A stretch of DNA of 64,000 nt from Draconibacterium orientale (GCF_000626635.1 NZ_CP007451.1:1364001-1428000); one strand, 5' to 3'; counted from the stretch's first letter, positions 25,070 through 35,107 are shown. Notes: generated from the letters alone by a model not told the origin. Numbers and translations: made by a program.

Positions 25070-26509
25070 TTACTTTTCAATGCGTTCGTATGCTCCCAGG
25101 TCGGGGCCATCTTCGCCAGTTCGGCTTCTGTTCAGCAGATCAACTGGAAACTTTTCAGAATACTTTGTTGTTCCCACATCTTTTGCTGCCGATAACGTAT
25201 CCAACTCGAAGTTGTAATCATCATACGGATCAACAAATCGCGGATCAAATTCTATCCCGATCATCGCATTAATGTAATGGTTTGTATTGCTCGTATCCAA
25301 GGTATCGGGTGCCTGAATAATGCAATGGTCGAACAGGTAATTGAATGTGTTTTTTTCGTTATTACCCAACTCCAGTTCGTTGCCAATATTACCATAAATA
25401 ATACTGTTGCCAAAAGTTGCCTTCGTCAAATCACCATTATACGAAACTTGTTCGCCGTTTGAGTTTTCAACAACCAGCACATTCGAAACAACCAACGATG
25501 GTGTAGTACGCACAGCCTGCCCATAATTACCCCAATAGTTGGCAATAGTTGAGTGGTAAAATTCATATTCGCCCCCAACCAACAGTGCTGCTCCATAAAA
25601 TCCGCAATTGGCAATCAGTGTGTTATAGGAATAAACCTTCGACTTCAATGCAAAAATTCCTGCATAAGCCATATTTTCAATTTTGGAATTGGTAAGTGCT
25701 ACCGTGGCATAACCTTCGTTTTCAATGGTTCCCACCTGTAAACCAATATTGGCATTTTTAATGGTGGTAAAATTGAATACGTTATCATGACTACCGGAAT
25801 ACAACACTATTCCATTCCACTGGTCGGGAATATCTTCATACGATGGCTCCAAACGGTCGGCCCGGAATATAATCGGCAATTCAAATGTTCCATCGGCAAC
25901 TACATTTCCCCGAACATACATTCCGGCGCCTTTGTGGAAGTATATTTTTGTTCCCGGCTCAATTGTTAGCGTCGAAGTACTGTCAACATAGGCATAATCG
26001 TAAACCAGATAAGGTTTTTCAGCCGTCCAGGTAGTTGTTTTAATCCGTTCGCTTTTTATCAGCTTAAAATCCTGCCCGTAAGCTTCCAGCTTTATACTTT
26101 GAAAATTTGTGTTGGTTGTAAATTCAATGGAATCCTGCACAACCATTGGCAAATTTTGTCCGTTCGGGTCGATGGTTACTTCAACAAAAATGTAGATACT
26201 GTCTCGTGCCGGTAATGTAACTTCGTAAAGCTCACTATACATCTCGCCATTAATGTTTAACCTGAAGTTTGAGGCATCGCCTCCTGCCAGCCTAATACGC
26301 GAAATTAAAACATCTTCGTCGTATGGATTACTAACCGTAAAACGACGTGTTGTTGAGCCAATAGATGTAAAAATGGTATCGAATGTTACCGTGTCAGCAG
26401 AAAACTTAAGCTGCGCATCGGTAGATGTCAAATATCCCTCATCCTCGCATGAGAAAAGCATGACAAGCACAAGGGCTGTAGCCAGTATTTGAAGTAAATA
26501 TTTAACCAA
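25070..26509 (-). CDS. Lipoprotein with right-handed beta-helix-like repeats
   Basis: A 479-aa lipoprotein (signal to FSC, lipidated C21). Residues about 30-140 form an Ig-like/choice-of-anchor module (FTVSNPYDEDVLISRIRLAG), and about 170-440 show short turns with repeated N-rich strands (TFGNSIIYGNIGNELELGN) typical of a parallel beta-helix. The end (RTGEDGPDLGAYE) is the motif often found at the end of right-handed beta-helix proteins. Such proteins bind or cleave polysaccharides at the cell surface; no catalytic site is evident. First gene of a two-gene run with the EEP protein. Confidence 0.8.
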   Translation of the reverse strand: MVKYLLQILATALVLVMLFSCEDEGYLTSTDAQLKFSADTVTFDTIFTSIGSTTRRFTVSNPYDEDVLISRIRLAGGDASNFRLNINGEMYSELYEVTLPARDSIYIFVEVTIDPNGQNLPMVVQDSIEFTTNTNFQSIKLEAYGQDFKLIKSERIKTTTWTAEKPYLVYDYAYVDSTSTLTIEPGTKIYFHKGAGMYVRGNVVADGTFELPIIFRADRLEPSYEDIPDQWNGIVLYSGSHDNVFNFTTIKNANIGLQVGTIENEGYATVALTNSKIENMAYAGIFALKSKVYSYNTLIANCGFYGAALLVGGEYEFYHSTIANYWGNYGQAVRTTPSLVVSNVLVVENSNGEQVSYNGDLTKATFGNSIIYGNIGNELELGNNEKNTFNYLFDHCIIQAPDTLDTSNTNHYINAMIGIEFDPRFVDPYDDYNFELDTLSAAKDVGTTKYSEKFPVDLLNRSRTGEDGPDLGAYERIEK

Positions 26510-26605
26510 TTCGAATTAATTTATATCCTTATAACGTCCACTTTTCGCCGTTATTTTACAAATATAAAAAATCAATTCACAATTTTTAACATTTCTTTGC
26601 AATCC

Positions 26606-28057
26606 TTAGCCATTAACTACATTTTTTTCAGAAATAAATAATAAACCAAGCATTGTTATTGCCCCATTCAGAATAAGCAATTCGAATCCAAACTGATAAC
26701 CATTAAAAAGCACCTCGGAGTAGCTGGAAATAAAATAGCACAAAACGGGTGCAAAAATGCCAATGTACGGCACCCATTTATCGTTTACTTTTCGTGTTGA
26801 ATACATGCCAAAAAGGAATAACCCTAAAATAGGACCATAAGTATATCCGGCAACTGTAAACACAGCCACCACAATACTTTGATTATTAATGGCATCGAAA
26901 ACAAGTATTACCACTATCAACAGCACTGAAAACATCAAGTGCGACAACATTTTTATACGGCGTTTCTTTTCTTCAGGGTATTTGTGTATTTTCAGGAAAT
27001 CGACCGTAAACGAAGTTGTTAACGCGGTTAATGCCGAATCGGCGCTTGAATAGGCAGCGGCGGTAATACCCAACAAAAAGGCAATTCCCACCGGCAACCC
27101 AAAATATTTTAAAGCCAGCATCGGGTAAAGGTCGTCGGTATTCTCCGGGATGCTAATTCCATGCTCGCGGGCAAAAATGTACAACATTACTCCCAGGCTC
27201 AGAAACAACACCACGGTAAAAAGAAACGACAAACTAAACACCAGCATATTTTTCTGGGCTTCCCACTTATTTTTGCATGTCAGGTTTTTTTGCATCATAT
27301 CCTGGTCCATACCAACCATAACAATGGTAATAAACATTCCGGAAACAAACTGCTTAAAAAAGTTATTTCCCGAGCGCCAGTCCCAAAAGAAAAGTTGCGA
27401 GTTACTGTCATCAGCAATGGTTTTCACCAGTCCCGACAAATTCAAATCCAGGCTTCGCGAAATGGCTACAATGGTAAAAATAACCGCACTTACCAAAAAG
27501 AGTGTTTGCAATGTATCGGTCCAAACAATGGTTTTAATACCTCCTTTAAAAGTATATACCCAAATGAGTGCGATGGTAACAATTACGGTTAACGAAAACG
27601 GTATTTTAAACGCATCGAAAAAGGCGATTTGCAGAACACCCGCCACCAAAAATAACCGGAATGCTGCCCCAATCAGTTTCGAGATCAAAAAGAAAAAGGA
27701 GCCGGTTTTGTATGATCGTGGTCCAAAGCGTTCATCAAGAAACGAATAAATGGAAACCAGGTTGAGCCGATAATACAAAGGTAGCAAAATACCCGCGACA
27801 AGCCAGTAGCCCACAAGGTTGCCAAGAACAAACTGCAGGTACGAAAAGGCCGAATTACCTACTTCTCCCGGAACAGAAATAAAAGTTACTCCCGAAAGCG
27901 TGGCTCCAACCATACCAAAGGCCACCAAATACCAAGGCGATTTTCGGTTTGCAGTAAAAAAGGCCTGAGTATCGGCTTTTCGCGCGGTTAACCACGAAAT
28001 AAAAATCAGTACTAAAAAATAACCAAGTACAATTCCCAGAACTAAATATGGACTCAT
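26606..28057 (-). CDS. Sodium:solute symporter (SSS family)
   Basis: A 483-aa membrane protein with about 13 helices and the SSS signature region (GYWLVAGILLPLYYRLNLVSIYSFLDERFG near 83-112 and YTFKGGIKTIVWTD near 169-182). SSS proteins couple sodium entry to sugar, amino acid or similar uptake. It follows namZ after 9 bases on the same strand, and a GH3/beta-lactamase fusion lies divergently, so the likely cargo is a peptidoglycan sugar such as MurNAc or GlcNAc. The substrate is inferred. Confidence 0.9.
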   Translation of the reverse strand: MSPYLVLGIVLGYFLVLIFISWLTARKADTQAFFTANRKSPWYLVAFGMVGATLSGVTFISVPGEVGNSAFSYLQFVLGNLVGYWLVAGILLPLYYRLNLVSIYSFLDERFGPRSYKTGSFFFLISKLIGAAFRLFLVAGVLQIAFFDAFKIPFSLTVIVTIALIWVYTFKGGIKTIVWTDTLQTLFLVSAVIFTIVAISRSLDLNLSGLVKTIADDSNSQLFFWDWRSGNNFFKQFVSGMFITIVMVGMDQDMMQKNLTCKNKWEAQKNMLVFSLSFLFTVVLFLSLGVMLYIFAREHGISIPENTDDLYPMLALKYFGLPVGIAFLLGITAAAYSSADSALTALTTSFTVDFLKIHKYPEEKKRRIKMLSHLMFSVLLIVVILVFDAINNQSIVVAVFTVAGYTYGPILGLFLFGMYSTRKVNDKWVPYIGIFAPVLCYFISSYSEVLFNGYQFGFELLILNGAITMLGLLFISEKNVVNG

Positions 28058-28066
28058 AATTTTTGT

Positions 28067-29236
28067 TTATTCGAAATCGGGGTATAATAAATATTTTTTT
28101 CTCAGTAGTTTAAATTCTTCCAGGCCGGGCTGCCAGCTTTCAATAATTTCAGCTTCGCTTTTCCCTTCTCTTATTTGTTTGATCATCGAATCGGTTCCGG
28201 CAAGCAGATTCAGCCAGCGTTCGCGCGTGAGAAAATCGGCTTCATTCTCGTATTTTTCATAGAAGTCGAGGAAGTATTTCAAAGTGAATTTTGGTGTTTC
28301 TTCCAAAGTTCGTAAATCAACACCGTAACATTTTTTGTCTTTATTCAGCGGGTTTATCGCCACTCCGGGAATGCTTCTCGGAGTAAATTCAAAGCTGCCG
28401 AGATTTTCGTTTAAACCACCCAATGCCTGGAACGGGAAATCGGTTCCGCGCCCAACACTTACGCTGGTTGCTTCAAAAAAGCACAACGACGGATATAAGC
28501 GCACCGAAAGATCGTTGGGTAAATTTGGCGACGGGCGCACCGGCAAAGAATACGCCATTTTATGATCGTAATTTTTTACCGGTATTACCGTAAGATCACA
28601 TTTTTTACCGGCTGCATGCCAGCCTTCGTCATTGATCATATTTGCGAGTTCGCCAACGGTACATCCATGCACAATAGGAATAGGATCGAGACTTACAAAC
28701 GACTCAAAACCTGCTTCACGGATTGGGCCGGCAACATAATCGCCATTCGGATTTGGGCGGTCGAATACAATTAGCGGAATATTGTACTCAGCACACGCCT
28801 CCATAACGTAATGCATAGTTGAAATGTAGGTGTAAAACCGGCATCCTACATCCTGAATATCGAAAATCACGACATCCAGTCCATCAAAATGTTCGGCAGT
28901 TGGTTTTTTATTTTTACCGTAAAGTGAAAAAACTGGTAAGCCCGTGCTTTTATCCACCCCGTCTTCTACTTCTCCTCCGGCAGATACATCGCCTCTAAAA
29001 CCATGTTCAGGCGCAAATATTTTTTTTATGTCAACGTGTTGTTTCAATAAAAAATCAACCAGATGATCGCCGTTAGCAATAGATGTGTTGTTAACCACCA
29101 AGCCTACATTTTTGTCTTTCAATGCATCTAAATATAGCGAAGTACGCTCCGCTCCTACAATAATTTCATTATCTTGCAGTGCCATGCAACCGCTGGCTGA
29201 GATCCATAAAACAAACGCTAAAAAAATCCTGAACAT
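28067..29236 (-). CDS. namZ: Exo-beta-N-acetylmuramidase NamZ (DUF1343)
   Basis: A 389-aa secreted protein (signal peptide to about 19, possibly a lipoprotein, SGC17) of the DUF1343 family, now known as NamZ, which releases MurNAc from the non-reducing end of peptidoglycan fragments. Motifs seen: LVVNNTSI, IFAPEHGFRGDVSAG, VVIFDIQDVGCRFYTYISTM and RPNPNGDYVAGP. It is 9 bases upstream of the symporter and divergent from the GH3/beta-lactamase fusion, a recycling set also found in other Bacteroidota. Confidence 0.9.
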   Translation of the reverse strand: MFRIFLAFVLWISASGCMALQDNEIIVGAERTSLYLDALKDKNVGLVVNNTSIANGDHLVDFLLKQHVDIKKIFAPEHGFRGDVSAGGEVEDGVDKSTGLPVFSLYGKNKKPTAEHFDGLDVVIFDIQDVGCRFYTYISTMHYVMEACAEYNIPLIVFDRPNPNGDYVAGPIREAGFESFVSLDPIPIVHGCTVGELANMINDEGWHAAGKKCDLTVIPVKNYDHKMAYSLPVRPSPNLPNDLSVRLYPSLCFFEATSVSVGRGTDFPFQALGGLNENLGSFEFTPRSIPGVAINPLNKDKKCYGVDLRTLEETPKFTLKYFLDFYEKYENEADFLTRERWLNLLAGTDSMIKQIREGKSEAEIIESWQPGLEEFKLLRKKYLLYPDFE

Positions 29237-29407
29237 AGGCTTTAAAATATTACATTTGGCGAGCGAAGATAGTTTTTAAATTTTTTAGAAAGCAACGTTT
29301 TAGTTAAAAAATTGAACCTGAAACGAAATAAAATTATCATGCGCTATTTGTACTATTTTATTTCGATGAACGTTTAACGTGTAGCACAAATTTTTAGCGA
29401 ATTTTTA

Positions 29408-32359
29408 ATGATGAAACCAACACCTGCAATATTTCTATTTTTTATCCTACTGGTAGTTTTCCAAGTAAACAGTACCTCGGCCCAGGAACCTCCGTTTTTG
29501 CAATACAAGAACGATGAATGGGTAAACCGGCAACTCGAAAACATGAGTTTAGAAGAGCGAATTGCCCAACTAATGATGATTACCGTTTATCCCAAACAAA
29601 ACGATGCCGCCAAAGCTATTTTCAAGAAAAGAATACAGGATTGGAAACCTGGCGGAATTTTGGTAATGCAAGGCTCGCCAACAAAAAATGCCGATTGGAT
29701 CAACCAGTTTCAGGAAGCTTCCGAAACACCACTTCTGGTAGCTATCGATGGCGAATGGGGACCAGCCATGCGAACCGACAGTACCATTGTTTATCCTTAT
29801 GCGCAGTCGCTGGGAGCAGTGCAAGACACTTCCCTCCTCTACCAAATGGGACAAGATTTTGCCAGCCAGTTAAAACGTATGGGAATTCAAATGAATTTTG
29901 CTCCGGTTGCCGACATCAATACCAATCCGTTCAACCCGGTTATCGGGTATCGGTCGTATGGCGAAGACAGACACAATGTAGCTGAAAAATCGTGGATGGT
30001 GGCTAAAGGAATGCAGGATAACCATGTTATTCCGGTGGCCAAACATTTCCCGGGGCATGGCGATACCAAAACCGACTCGCACAAAACACTGCCGCTTATT
30101 CCGCATTCGAAAAGCCGCATCGACAGTATTGAAAGTTACCCGTTCCGTTATTTATCGGATAAAGGAATTGCAGGAATTATGTCGGGGCACTTAAATGTTC
30201 CTTCGCTCGACGATTCCGGAATTACCTCATCGCTTTCGAAAAAAGTAATTACCAGCTATTTAAAAGAGGAAATTGGCTACAAAGGTTTTGTGGTAACCGA
30301 TGCCATAACCATGAAAGGAGTACAAACCACAGCCGGCAGAGCTGAACTGGAAGCCCTGATTGCCGGAAACGACATGATAGAATTTGTTGATGATGTAAGT
30401 AAAGCTGTTGCAACAATTAAAGAAGCAATTGCCAATGGCGAAATTACCGAAGCTCAGATTAAAGAAAAGTGCCGAACTGTTTTGGCACTAAAACGCTGGG
30501 TGGGACTAAACAACTACCAACCGGTAGATTTAAAAAATATTACCGCCGACCTTAACGCGCCCAAATACCAGGTTACCAACCGAAAACTGATTAAAAAATC
30601 GATGACGGTTGTTGTTAATAACGACAGTACACTTCCGGTGCAGAATTTGGAGAAACGCACCATAGCAACAATAATGATTGGCGGCAACCAAAAATCTGCC
30701 TTCCAAAATACCCTGGAAAAATATACTGGCATGGATCATTATTGGCTACCAAAAGATGCCACAGAGCAGGTCTGGGCAAACCTTCGCAAAAAGCTTGATA
30801 ACTATAACTTTGTTATTGCCGGCATTACAGGAATTAACAAATACTCATCGAACGAATACGGTATTTCCGAAATACAAAAGCAAGCAGTTATTGATCTTAT
30901 ACATGAACAAAACGTGGTATTTACGCTTTTCGGAAACGCTTATGCATTGAAATACTTTGCCAACATTCATCATGCCGATGCACTGATAGTAGCGCATCAG
31001 GATAATGAACTGACTCAGGAATTGGCTGCGCAGCTTGTTTTTGGTGCATTTAAAGCCAACGGAAAACTTCCGGTTACTTCCGACAGACGCTTTAAAGCCG
31101 GCGACGGATTGGAAGTTCAGCCCAACCAAACTTTTTCGTACACCATTCCCGAAGAGGCCGGAATGAGTTCGGCTATTCTGAACCGGAAAATCGATTCGCT
31201 GGCGAATCTCGGCATTTCGGAAGGTGCATACCCCGGCTGCCAGGTGTTGGTGGCCAAAAACGGGCAGGTGGTTTTTCACCAATGCTACGGTTTTCAAACC
31301 TACGACAGTATTTACCCGGTAAACCAAAATAATATTTACGACTGGGCATCGGTTACCAAAGTTACCGGTCCGCTACCGGCAATTATGCGCCTGGTTGACG
31401 AGGGAAAAATGAACGTTGATGATAAGTTTAGTAAATACTGGCCCGATTTTATGGGCAGCAACAAAGAAAACCTGAGCTTTCGTGAGATTTTGGCGCACCA
31501 GGCGCGTTTGGCTTCGTGGATCCCTTTCTGGACAATGACTGTGCAGGAAGACGGAACACTCGATAAAAATGTGTTTAAAGATCATCCTTCGCCACTTTTT
31601 GATATTCGCGTATCAGAACGCTTGTGCATGAATCACGCTTTCAGAAAAACAATGTTCGACACCATCCGGACTTCGGAACTGTTGCACAGAAAAAAATACC
31701 TGTATTCGGGATTGAGTTTCTACCTCTACCCCGACATTATTGAAAACCTTACCGGCACTGCATACGAATCGTATGTGAAAAATACATTCTACCGGCCATT
31801 GGGGGCGCATACCATTACTTTTAATGCCTATAAACATTTTCCGCTTAGCCAGATTATTCCTACCGAAACCGATGACTTTTTCAGGATGGAGAAACTGCGC
31901 GGTTATGTGCACGACGAAGGAGCTGCAATGATGGGTGGCGTATCGGGGAATGCCGGGTTATTTGGCTCTACAAACGACCTTGCCAAAGTATTTCAAATGT
32001 ATTTGCAGAAAGGATATTTTGGAGGACGGCGTTATATCTCCGACTTGACGCTAAACGAATTTACACGCATTCAATATCCCGAAAACAAAAACCGCAGAGG
32101 TTTGGGTTTCGACAAGCCCATGATCGATAATGACAAAAACGAACTGGAAGATGCCTACCCTGCCGTGTCGAGCAGCAAAAGCAGCTTTGGCCACAGCGGA
32201 TACACCGGAACTTTTGCCTGGGCCGACCCCGAAAACGGACTGCTCTACATCTTTATGTCGAACCGCGTTTACCCCACCCGCGAAAACAGTAAACTCTACG
32301 AGTTGAACATCCGCACAGCCATGCATCAGGCCATTTACGACAGTATTATTTCTGAATAA
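29408..32359 (+). CDS. GH3 beta-N-acetylhexosaminidase fused to a beta-lactamase-like domain
   Basis: A 983-aa two-enzyme fusion with signal peptide (about 1-26). GH3 domain (about 35-370): NagZ-type motif AKHFPGHGDTKTDSH (about 211-225) and nucleophile D298 in FVVTDAITM. A GH3 C-terminal domain (about 380-570) follows. The serine beta-lactamase/penicillin-binding domain spans about 585-980: S648-V-T-K651, a YSG (766-768) in place of YxN, and HSGYTGT near the end. NagZ removes GlcNAc from muropeptides; the second half resembles AmpH/EstB-type peptidases or esterases. Divergent from namZ and the symporter, so probably in periplasmic muropeptide breakdown. Confidence 0.93.
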   Translation: MMKPTPAIFLFFILLVVFQVNSTSAQEPPFLQYKNDEWVNRQLENMSLEERIAQLMMITVYPKQNDAAKAIFKKRIQDWKPGGILVMQGSPTKNADWINQFQEASETPLLVAIDGEWGPAMRTDSTIVYPYAQSLGAVQDTSLLYQMGQDFASQLKRMGIQMNFAPVADINTNPFNPVIGYRSYGEDRHNVAEKSWMVAKGMQDNHVIPVAKHFPGHGDTKTDSHKTLPLIPHSKSRIDSIESYPFRYLSDKGIAGIMSGHLNVPSLDDSGITSSLSKKVITSYLKEEIGYKGFVVTDAITMKGVQTTAGRAELEALIAGNDMIEFVDDVSKAVATIKEAIANGEITEAQIKEKCRTVLALKRWVGLNNYQPVDLKNITADLNAPKYQVTNRKLIKKSMTVVVNNDSTLPVQNLEKRTIATIMIGGNQKSAFQNTLEKYTGMDHYWLPKDATEQVWANLRKKLDNYNFVIAGITGINKYSSNEYGISEIQKQAVIDLIHEQNVVFTLFGNAYALKYFANIHHADALIVAHQDNELTQELAAQLVFGAFKANGKLPVTSDRRFKAGDGLEVQPNQTFSYTIPEEAGMSSAILNRKIDSLANLGISEGAYPGCQVLVAKNGQVVFHQCYGFQTYDSIYPVNQNNIYDWASVTKVTGPLPAIMRLVDEGKMNVDDKFSKYWPDFMGSNKENLSFREILAHQARLASWIPFWTMTVQEDGTLDKNVFKDHPSPLFDIRVSERLCMNHAFRKTMFDTIRTSELLHRKKYLYSGLSFYLYPDIIENLTGTAYESYVKNTFYRPLGAHTITFNAYKHFPLSQIIPTETDDFFRMEKLRGYVHDEGAAMMGGVSGNAGLFGSTNDLAKVFQMYLQKGYFGGRRYISDLTLNEFTRIQYPENKNRRGLGFDKPMIDNDKNELEDAYPAVSSSKSSFGHSGYTGTFAWADPENGLLYIFMSNRVYPTRENSKLYELNIRTAMHQAIYDSIISE

Positions 32360-32621
32360 ATCCGGCCGGCAAACTTCCCTTAAAAAATGTTAACAAGCTC
32401 CCGAAAACAACCTGTTTTACAACATATCAGAGAAACGCACAAGCACTAATCTTCAACAACTTACAACTTGACAAACACCGAAATAATACACATAATTTAG
32501 CTCTTGTGTTATAACAATTAACAATAGCTGTTCATGACGCTTTTATTATTAAATTATTAATTATACTTTTAAAGCACGTTCTTTACAAATACAATTTTTA
32601 TTAATTAAATACCACAGCGAT

Positions 32622-32873
32622 ATGGAAAAAAGAATAACATTTAACGAGCTGCGAAAAATTAAAGACAGCTTACCTGACGGTTCGATTAGACAAATAGCGC
32701 AAGAGTTTGAATTAAAAGAAGAAACTGTCAGGAATTATTTCGGAGGCGCTAACTACACCGATGGAAAAGCAGTGGGAATACACATGGAGCCGGGACCAAA
32801 CGGAGGAATTGTTCTCCTGGATGATACGGCAATTTTGGAACGAGCGCAGCAATTAGCTGGCACAGCGGTTTAA
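32622..32873 (+). CDS. Small helix-turn-helix protein
   Basis: An 83-aa protein with a predicted HTH in residues about 5-42 (TFNELRKIKDSLPDGSIRQI, then EFELKEETVRNYFG) and a short beta-like tail (GIHMEPGPNGGIVLLDD). It resembles small DNA-binding proteins found across Bacteroidota with no known target. It stands alone: a 262-base leader region before, a terminator after. Confidence 0.75.
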   Translation: MEKRITFNELRKIKDSLPDGSIRQIAQEFELKEETVRNYFGGANYTDGKAVGIHMEPGPNGGIVLLDDTAILERAQQLAGTAV

Positions 32874-32899
32874 TAGAGAAAAAAATAAAAATATTTAAG

Positions 32900-32935
32900 A
32901 AACTGTCCTATATTTATGGGGCAGTTTTTTTTTAT
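32900..32935 (+). terminator. Terminator after the small HTH gene
   Basis: AAACTGTCC pairs with GGGCAGTTT with a wobble around a 9-nt loop, followed by a run of nine T. Confidence 0.8.
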
Positions 32936-32961
32936 GTCAATCATATCTAAACCTTTAACTG

Positions 32962-33756
32962 ATGAAGAAATTTACATTTTTTATTTCAATTGCATTTCTA
33001 ACGGTCTTATTTAGTTCGTGCGAAGCACCCTGGCAGCCGTTGTTTAACAGTGAAAATCTCGATGGTTGGGAAACCTACATCGGAACTCCGCTTACCGGAT
33101 TCGAAGATAATCATGCGCAAGCCACTCCCGAAAAAGTTTTCCAGGTTGTTGATGTAGATGGCGAAAAGCTTATTCACATTTCCGGAGAAGTAAACGGCTC
33201 GCTGGCTACTGTTGATACGTTTGCCAACTACCACCTGGAATTGGTTTTTAAGTGGGGCGAACAGGTTTACACTTCCAGAAACAGCGGCCTGCTCTATCAT
33301 AGTTTTGGTGAATTTGGCGATGCACTGGGCACCTGGATGACCAATATCGAGTGCCAGCTGATGCACGAAAACCTGGGAGATACTTACCTGATGAACAACA
33401 CCTGCTGCGAAACTGAAGCCACACAAACTGATAAAGGTTTTCAATTCTCAAAAGGCGGAGAACTTACTCAATTTGGAAAGGATTTTAATGGCCCCGGCAT
33501 AAAAAAGGCGGTTGATGCTGAAAAACCACTGGGCGAATGGAACACTGTTGAATTGTATAGCGTTGGCCGTACAACTGTACATGTGGTAAACGGACAAGTT
33601 ACCATGGTAAATACCAACACCGGAATTAATGAAGACGGACAAATAAAACCGTTAAGCTCGGGGAAAATCCAAATCCAATCCGAAGGCGGCGATTTATTTA
33701 TAAAATCAGTTCGGATAAAACCGATTAAGGAAATTCCTGCCGAAATCCTTCAATAA
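32962..33756 (+). CDS. DUF1080 lipoprotein (3-keto-disaccharide hydrolase family)
   Basis: A 264-aa lipoprotein (MKKFTFFISI start, lipidated C20) of the concanavalin-like DUF1080 family: WQPLFNSENLDGWETYIGTP, NSGLLYHSFG, and C-terminal SSGKIQIQSEGGDLFIKSVRIKP. Members hydrolyse 3-keto-glycosides or bind sugars at the cell surface. A cysteine-rich NNTCCETEA stretch is near residue 137-145. The gene is single, with a strong hairpin after it. Confidence 0.88.
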   Translation: MKKFTFFISIAFLTVLFSSCEAPWQPLFNSENLDGWETYIGTPLTGFEDNHAQATPEKVFQVVDVDGEKLIHISGEVNGSLATVDTFANYHLELVFKWGEQVYTSRNSGLLYHSFGEFGDALGTWMTNIECQLMHENLGDTYLMNNTCCETEATQTDKGFQFSKGGELTQFGKDFNGPGIKKAVDAEKPLGEWNTVELYSVGRTTVHVVNGQVTMVNTNTGINEDGQIKPLSSGKIQIQSEGGDLFIKSVRIKPIKEIPAEILQ

Positions 33757-33766
33757 AAATATATTT

Positions 33767-33800
33767 TATACCCGTTTCTTTCCCAAACGGGTATATTTTT
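33767..33800 (+). terminator. Terminator after DUF1080 gene, overlapping uraA promoter
   Basis: TATACCCGTTT (33767-33777) pairs perfectly with AAACGGGTATA (33785-33795), followed by T5. The last two stem bases and the T-run are also the TATTTTTG promoter element of the next gene. Confidence 0.8.
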
Positions 33801-33801
33801 G
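33794..33801 (+). promoter_or_regulatory. Promoter -7 element (TATTTTTG) for the uracil permease
   Basis: An exact TAnnTTTG match, 27 bases before the ATG and embedded in the end of the preceding terminator. Confidence 0.6.
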
Positions 33802-33828
33802 CGCAAATTTTAAACAAAAACAAAAAAC

Positions 33829-35034
33829 ATGAGTGGTAAAACTTTACGTGAGCAGTTAACCTTTAAAAACACCGTTTTGGGTGTGCAGTTCTTATTTGTG
33901 GCCTTTGGAGCTACCGTTTTGGTACCCTTGCTTGTTGGCATCGACCCCGCCGTTGCACTTTTTACAGCAGGTATTGGCACACTGCTTTTTCATTTAATTA
34001 CCAAAGGACAGGTACCTGTTTTTCTGGGTAGCAGCTTTGCTTTTATTGCACCAATTATTGAAGCCACAAAACTTTATGGCTGGGCCGGTACACTTTCAGG
34101 AATTATTGCTGTTGGTATAGTTTACGGCGTAGTTTCTGCACTGGTTAAATTACGTGGATTAACCTTTGTCGAGCGCCTTTTCCCATCGGTTGTTGTTGGC
34201 CCCATCATCCTGCTAATTGGATTATCGCTGGCCTCTACAGCTGTTGACATGGCAAAAACCGACTGGCTGATTGCTGTAGTTTCGCTACTTACAGCCGTTA
34301 CCGTAGTTATTTTCGGCAAAAAGATGATCAAACTGATCCCTATTTTCATTGCCATAATTGTAGGTTATGTGCTTTCCATAATAATGGGGAAAGTTGATTT
34401 TACGCCAATTAAAGAAGCCGCATGGATAGGTTTGCCAGAGTTTACCACTCCTAAATTTAGCTGGCAGGCTATTTTGTATATGATACCGGTAGCCATTGCC
34501 CCGATTATTGAGCACGTAGGCGATATGTATGCCATTGGTGGTGTATGCGACAAAAACTTTATTGAAAAACCAGGTTTGCACCGTACACTGCTTGGCGATG
34601 GTATTGCCAGCGCACTGGCGGGTTTTTTCGGAGGTGTGCCTAACACCACTTACTCGGAAGTAACCGGAGCCATAACTCTTACTAAAGTTACCAATCCATT
34701 TATTTTACGCATAGCGGCCATAACCGCAATTGTTTTTGCTTTTGTTGGAAAAATCAGTGGTTTCCTGAAAACCATTCCTCAAGCCGTGTTGGGCGGAATT
34801 ATGCTTCTGCTTTTTGGAATGATTGCTTCTATCGGTATTAAAACGCTGGTTGATTCAAAAACCAACATGAGTGAAACCCGTAACCAGGTTATCGTTTCAA
34901 TTGTTCTTACTGTTGGAATTGGAGGCGCCGTTATTTCTTACGGAACCTTCTCGCTGGCCGGAATTGGTTTGGCTGCTGCAGTTGGTATTATCCTTAATTT
35001 GATTTTACCGGCAACTAAAAAAGAAGATTTATAA
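33829..35034 (+). CDS. uraA: Uracil/xanthine permease (NCS2 family)
   Basis: A 401-aa membrane protein of the nucleobase-ascorbate transporter family, about 14 helices. Motifs: QFLFVAFGATVLVPLLVG near 18-35, LGSSFAFIAP (about 65-74), APIIEHVGDMYAIGG (about 225-239, with the substrate-site Glu) and FGGVPNTTYSEVTGAI (about 265-280). The NTTYSE motif is that of UraA, so uracil is the likely substrate with proton coupling. It has a promoter of its own and a perfect-palindrome terminator behind it. Confidence 0.92.
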   Translation: MSGKTLREQLTFKNTVLGVQFLFVAFGATVLVPLLVGIDPAVALFTAGIGTLLFHLITKGQVPVFLGSSFAFIAPIIEATKLYGWAGTLSGIIAVGIVYGVVSALVKLRGLTFVERLFPSVVVGPIILLIGLSLASTAVDMAKTDWLIAVVSLLTAVTVVIFGKKMIKLIPIFIAIIVGYVLSIIMGKVDFTPIKEAAWIGLPEFTTPKFSWQAILYMIPVAIAPIIEHVGDMYAIGGVCDKNFIEKPGLHRTLLGDGIASALAGFFGGVPNTTYSEVTGAITLTKVTNPFILRIAAITAIVFAFVGKISGFLKTIPQAVLGGIMLLLFGMIASIGIKTLVDSKTNMSETRNQVIVSIVLTVGIGGAVISYGTFSLAGIGLAAAVGIILNLILPATKKEDL

Positions 35035-35069
35035 GAAGCTTCGAGTAGCTAGTCGCTAGCTTCGAGATA

Positions 35070-35107
35070 AAAAAGGATCGGATCTTGTACAAGATCCGAT
35101 CCTTTTT
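35070..35107. terminator. Perfect 38-bp palindrome terminator after uraA
   Basis: Left arm 35070-35086, loop GTAC (itself self-complementary), right arm 35091-35107, with A5 before and T5 after, so it can work on both strands. The stem contains GGATCGGATC, as does the terminator at 13091-13132. Confidence 0.85.

Noticed and set aside
27150-27749. A 199-codon open frame opposite the symporter gene
   Set aside because: The symporter frame has family motifs and the opposite frame has basic, Thr-rich composition typical of shadows.
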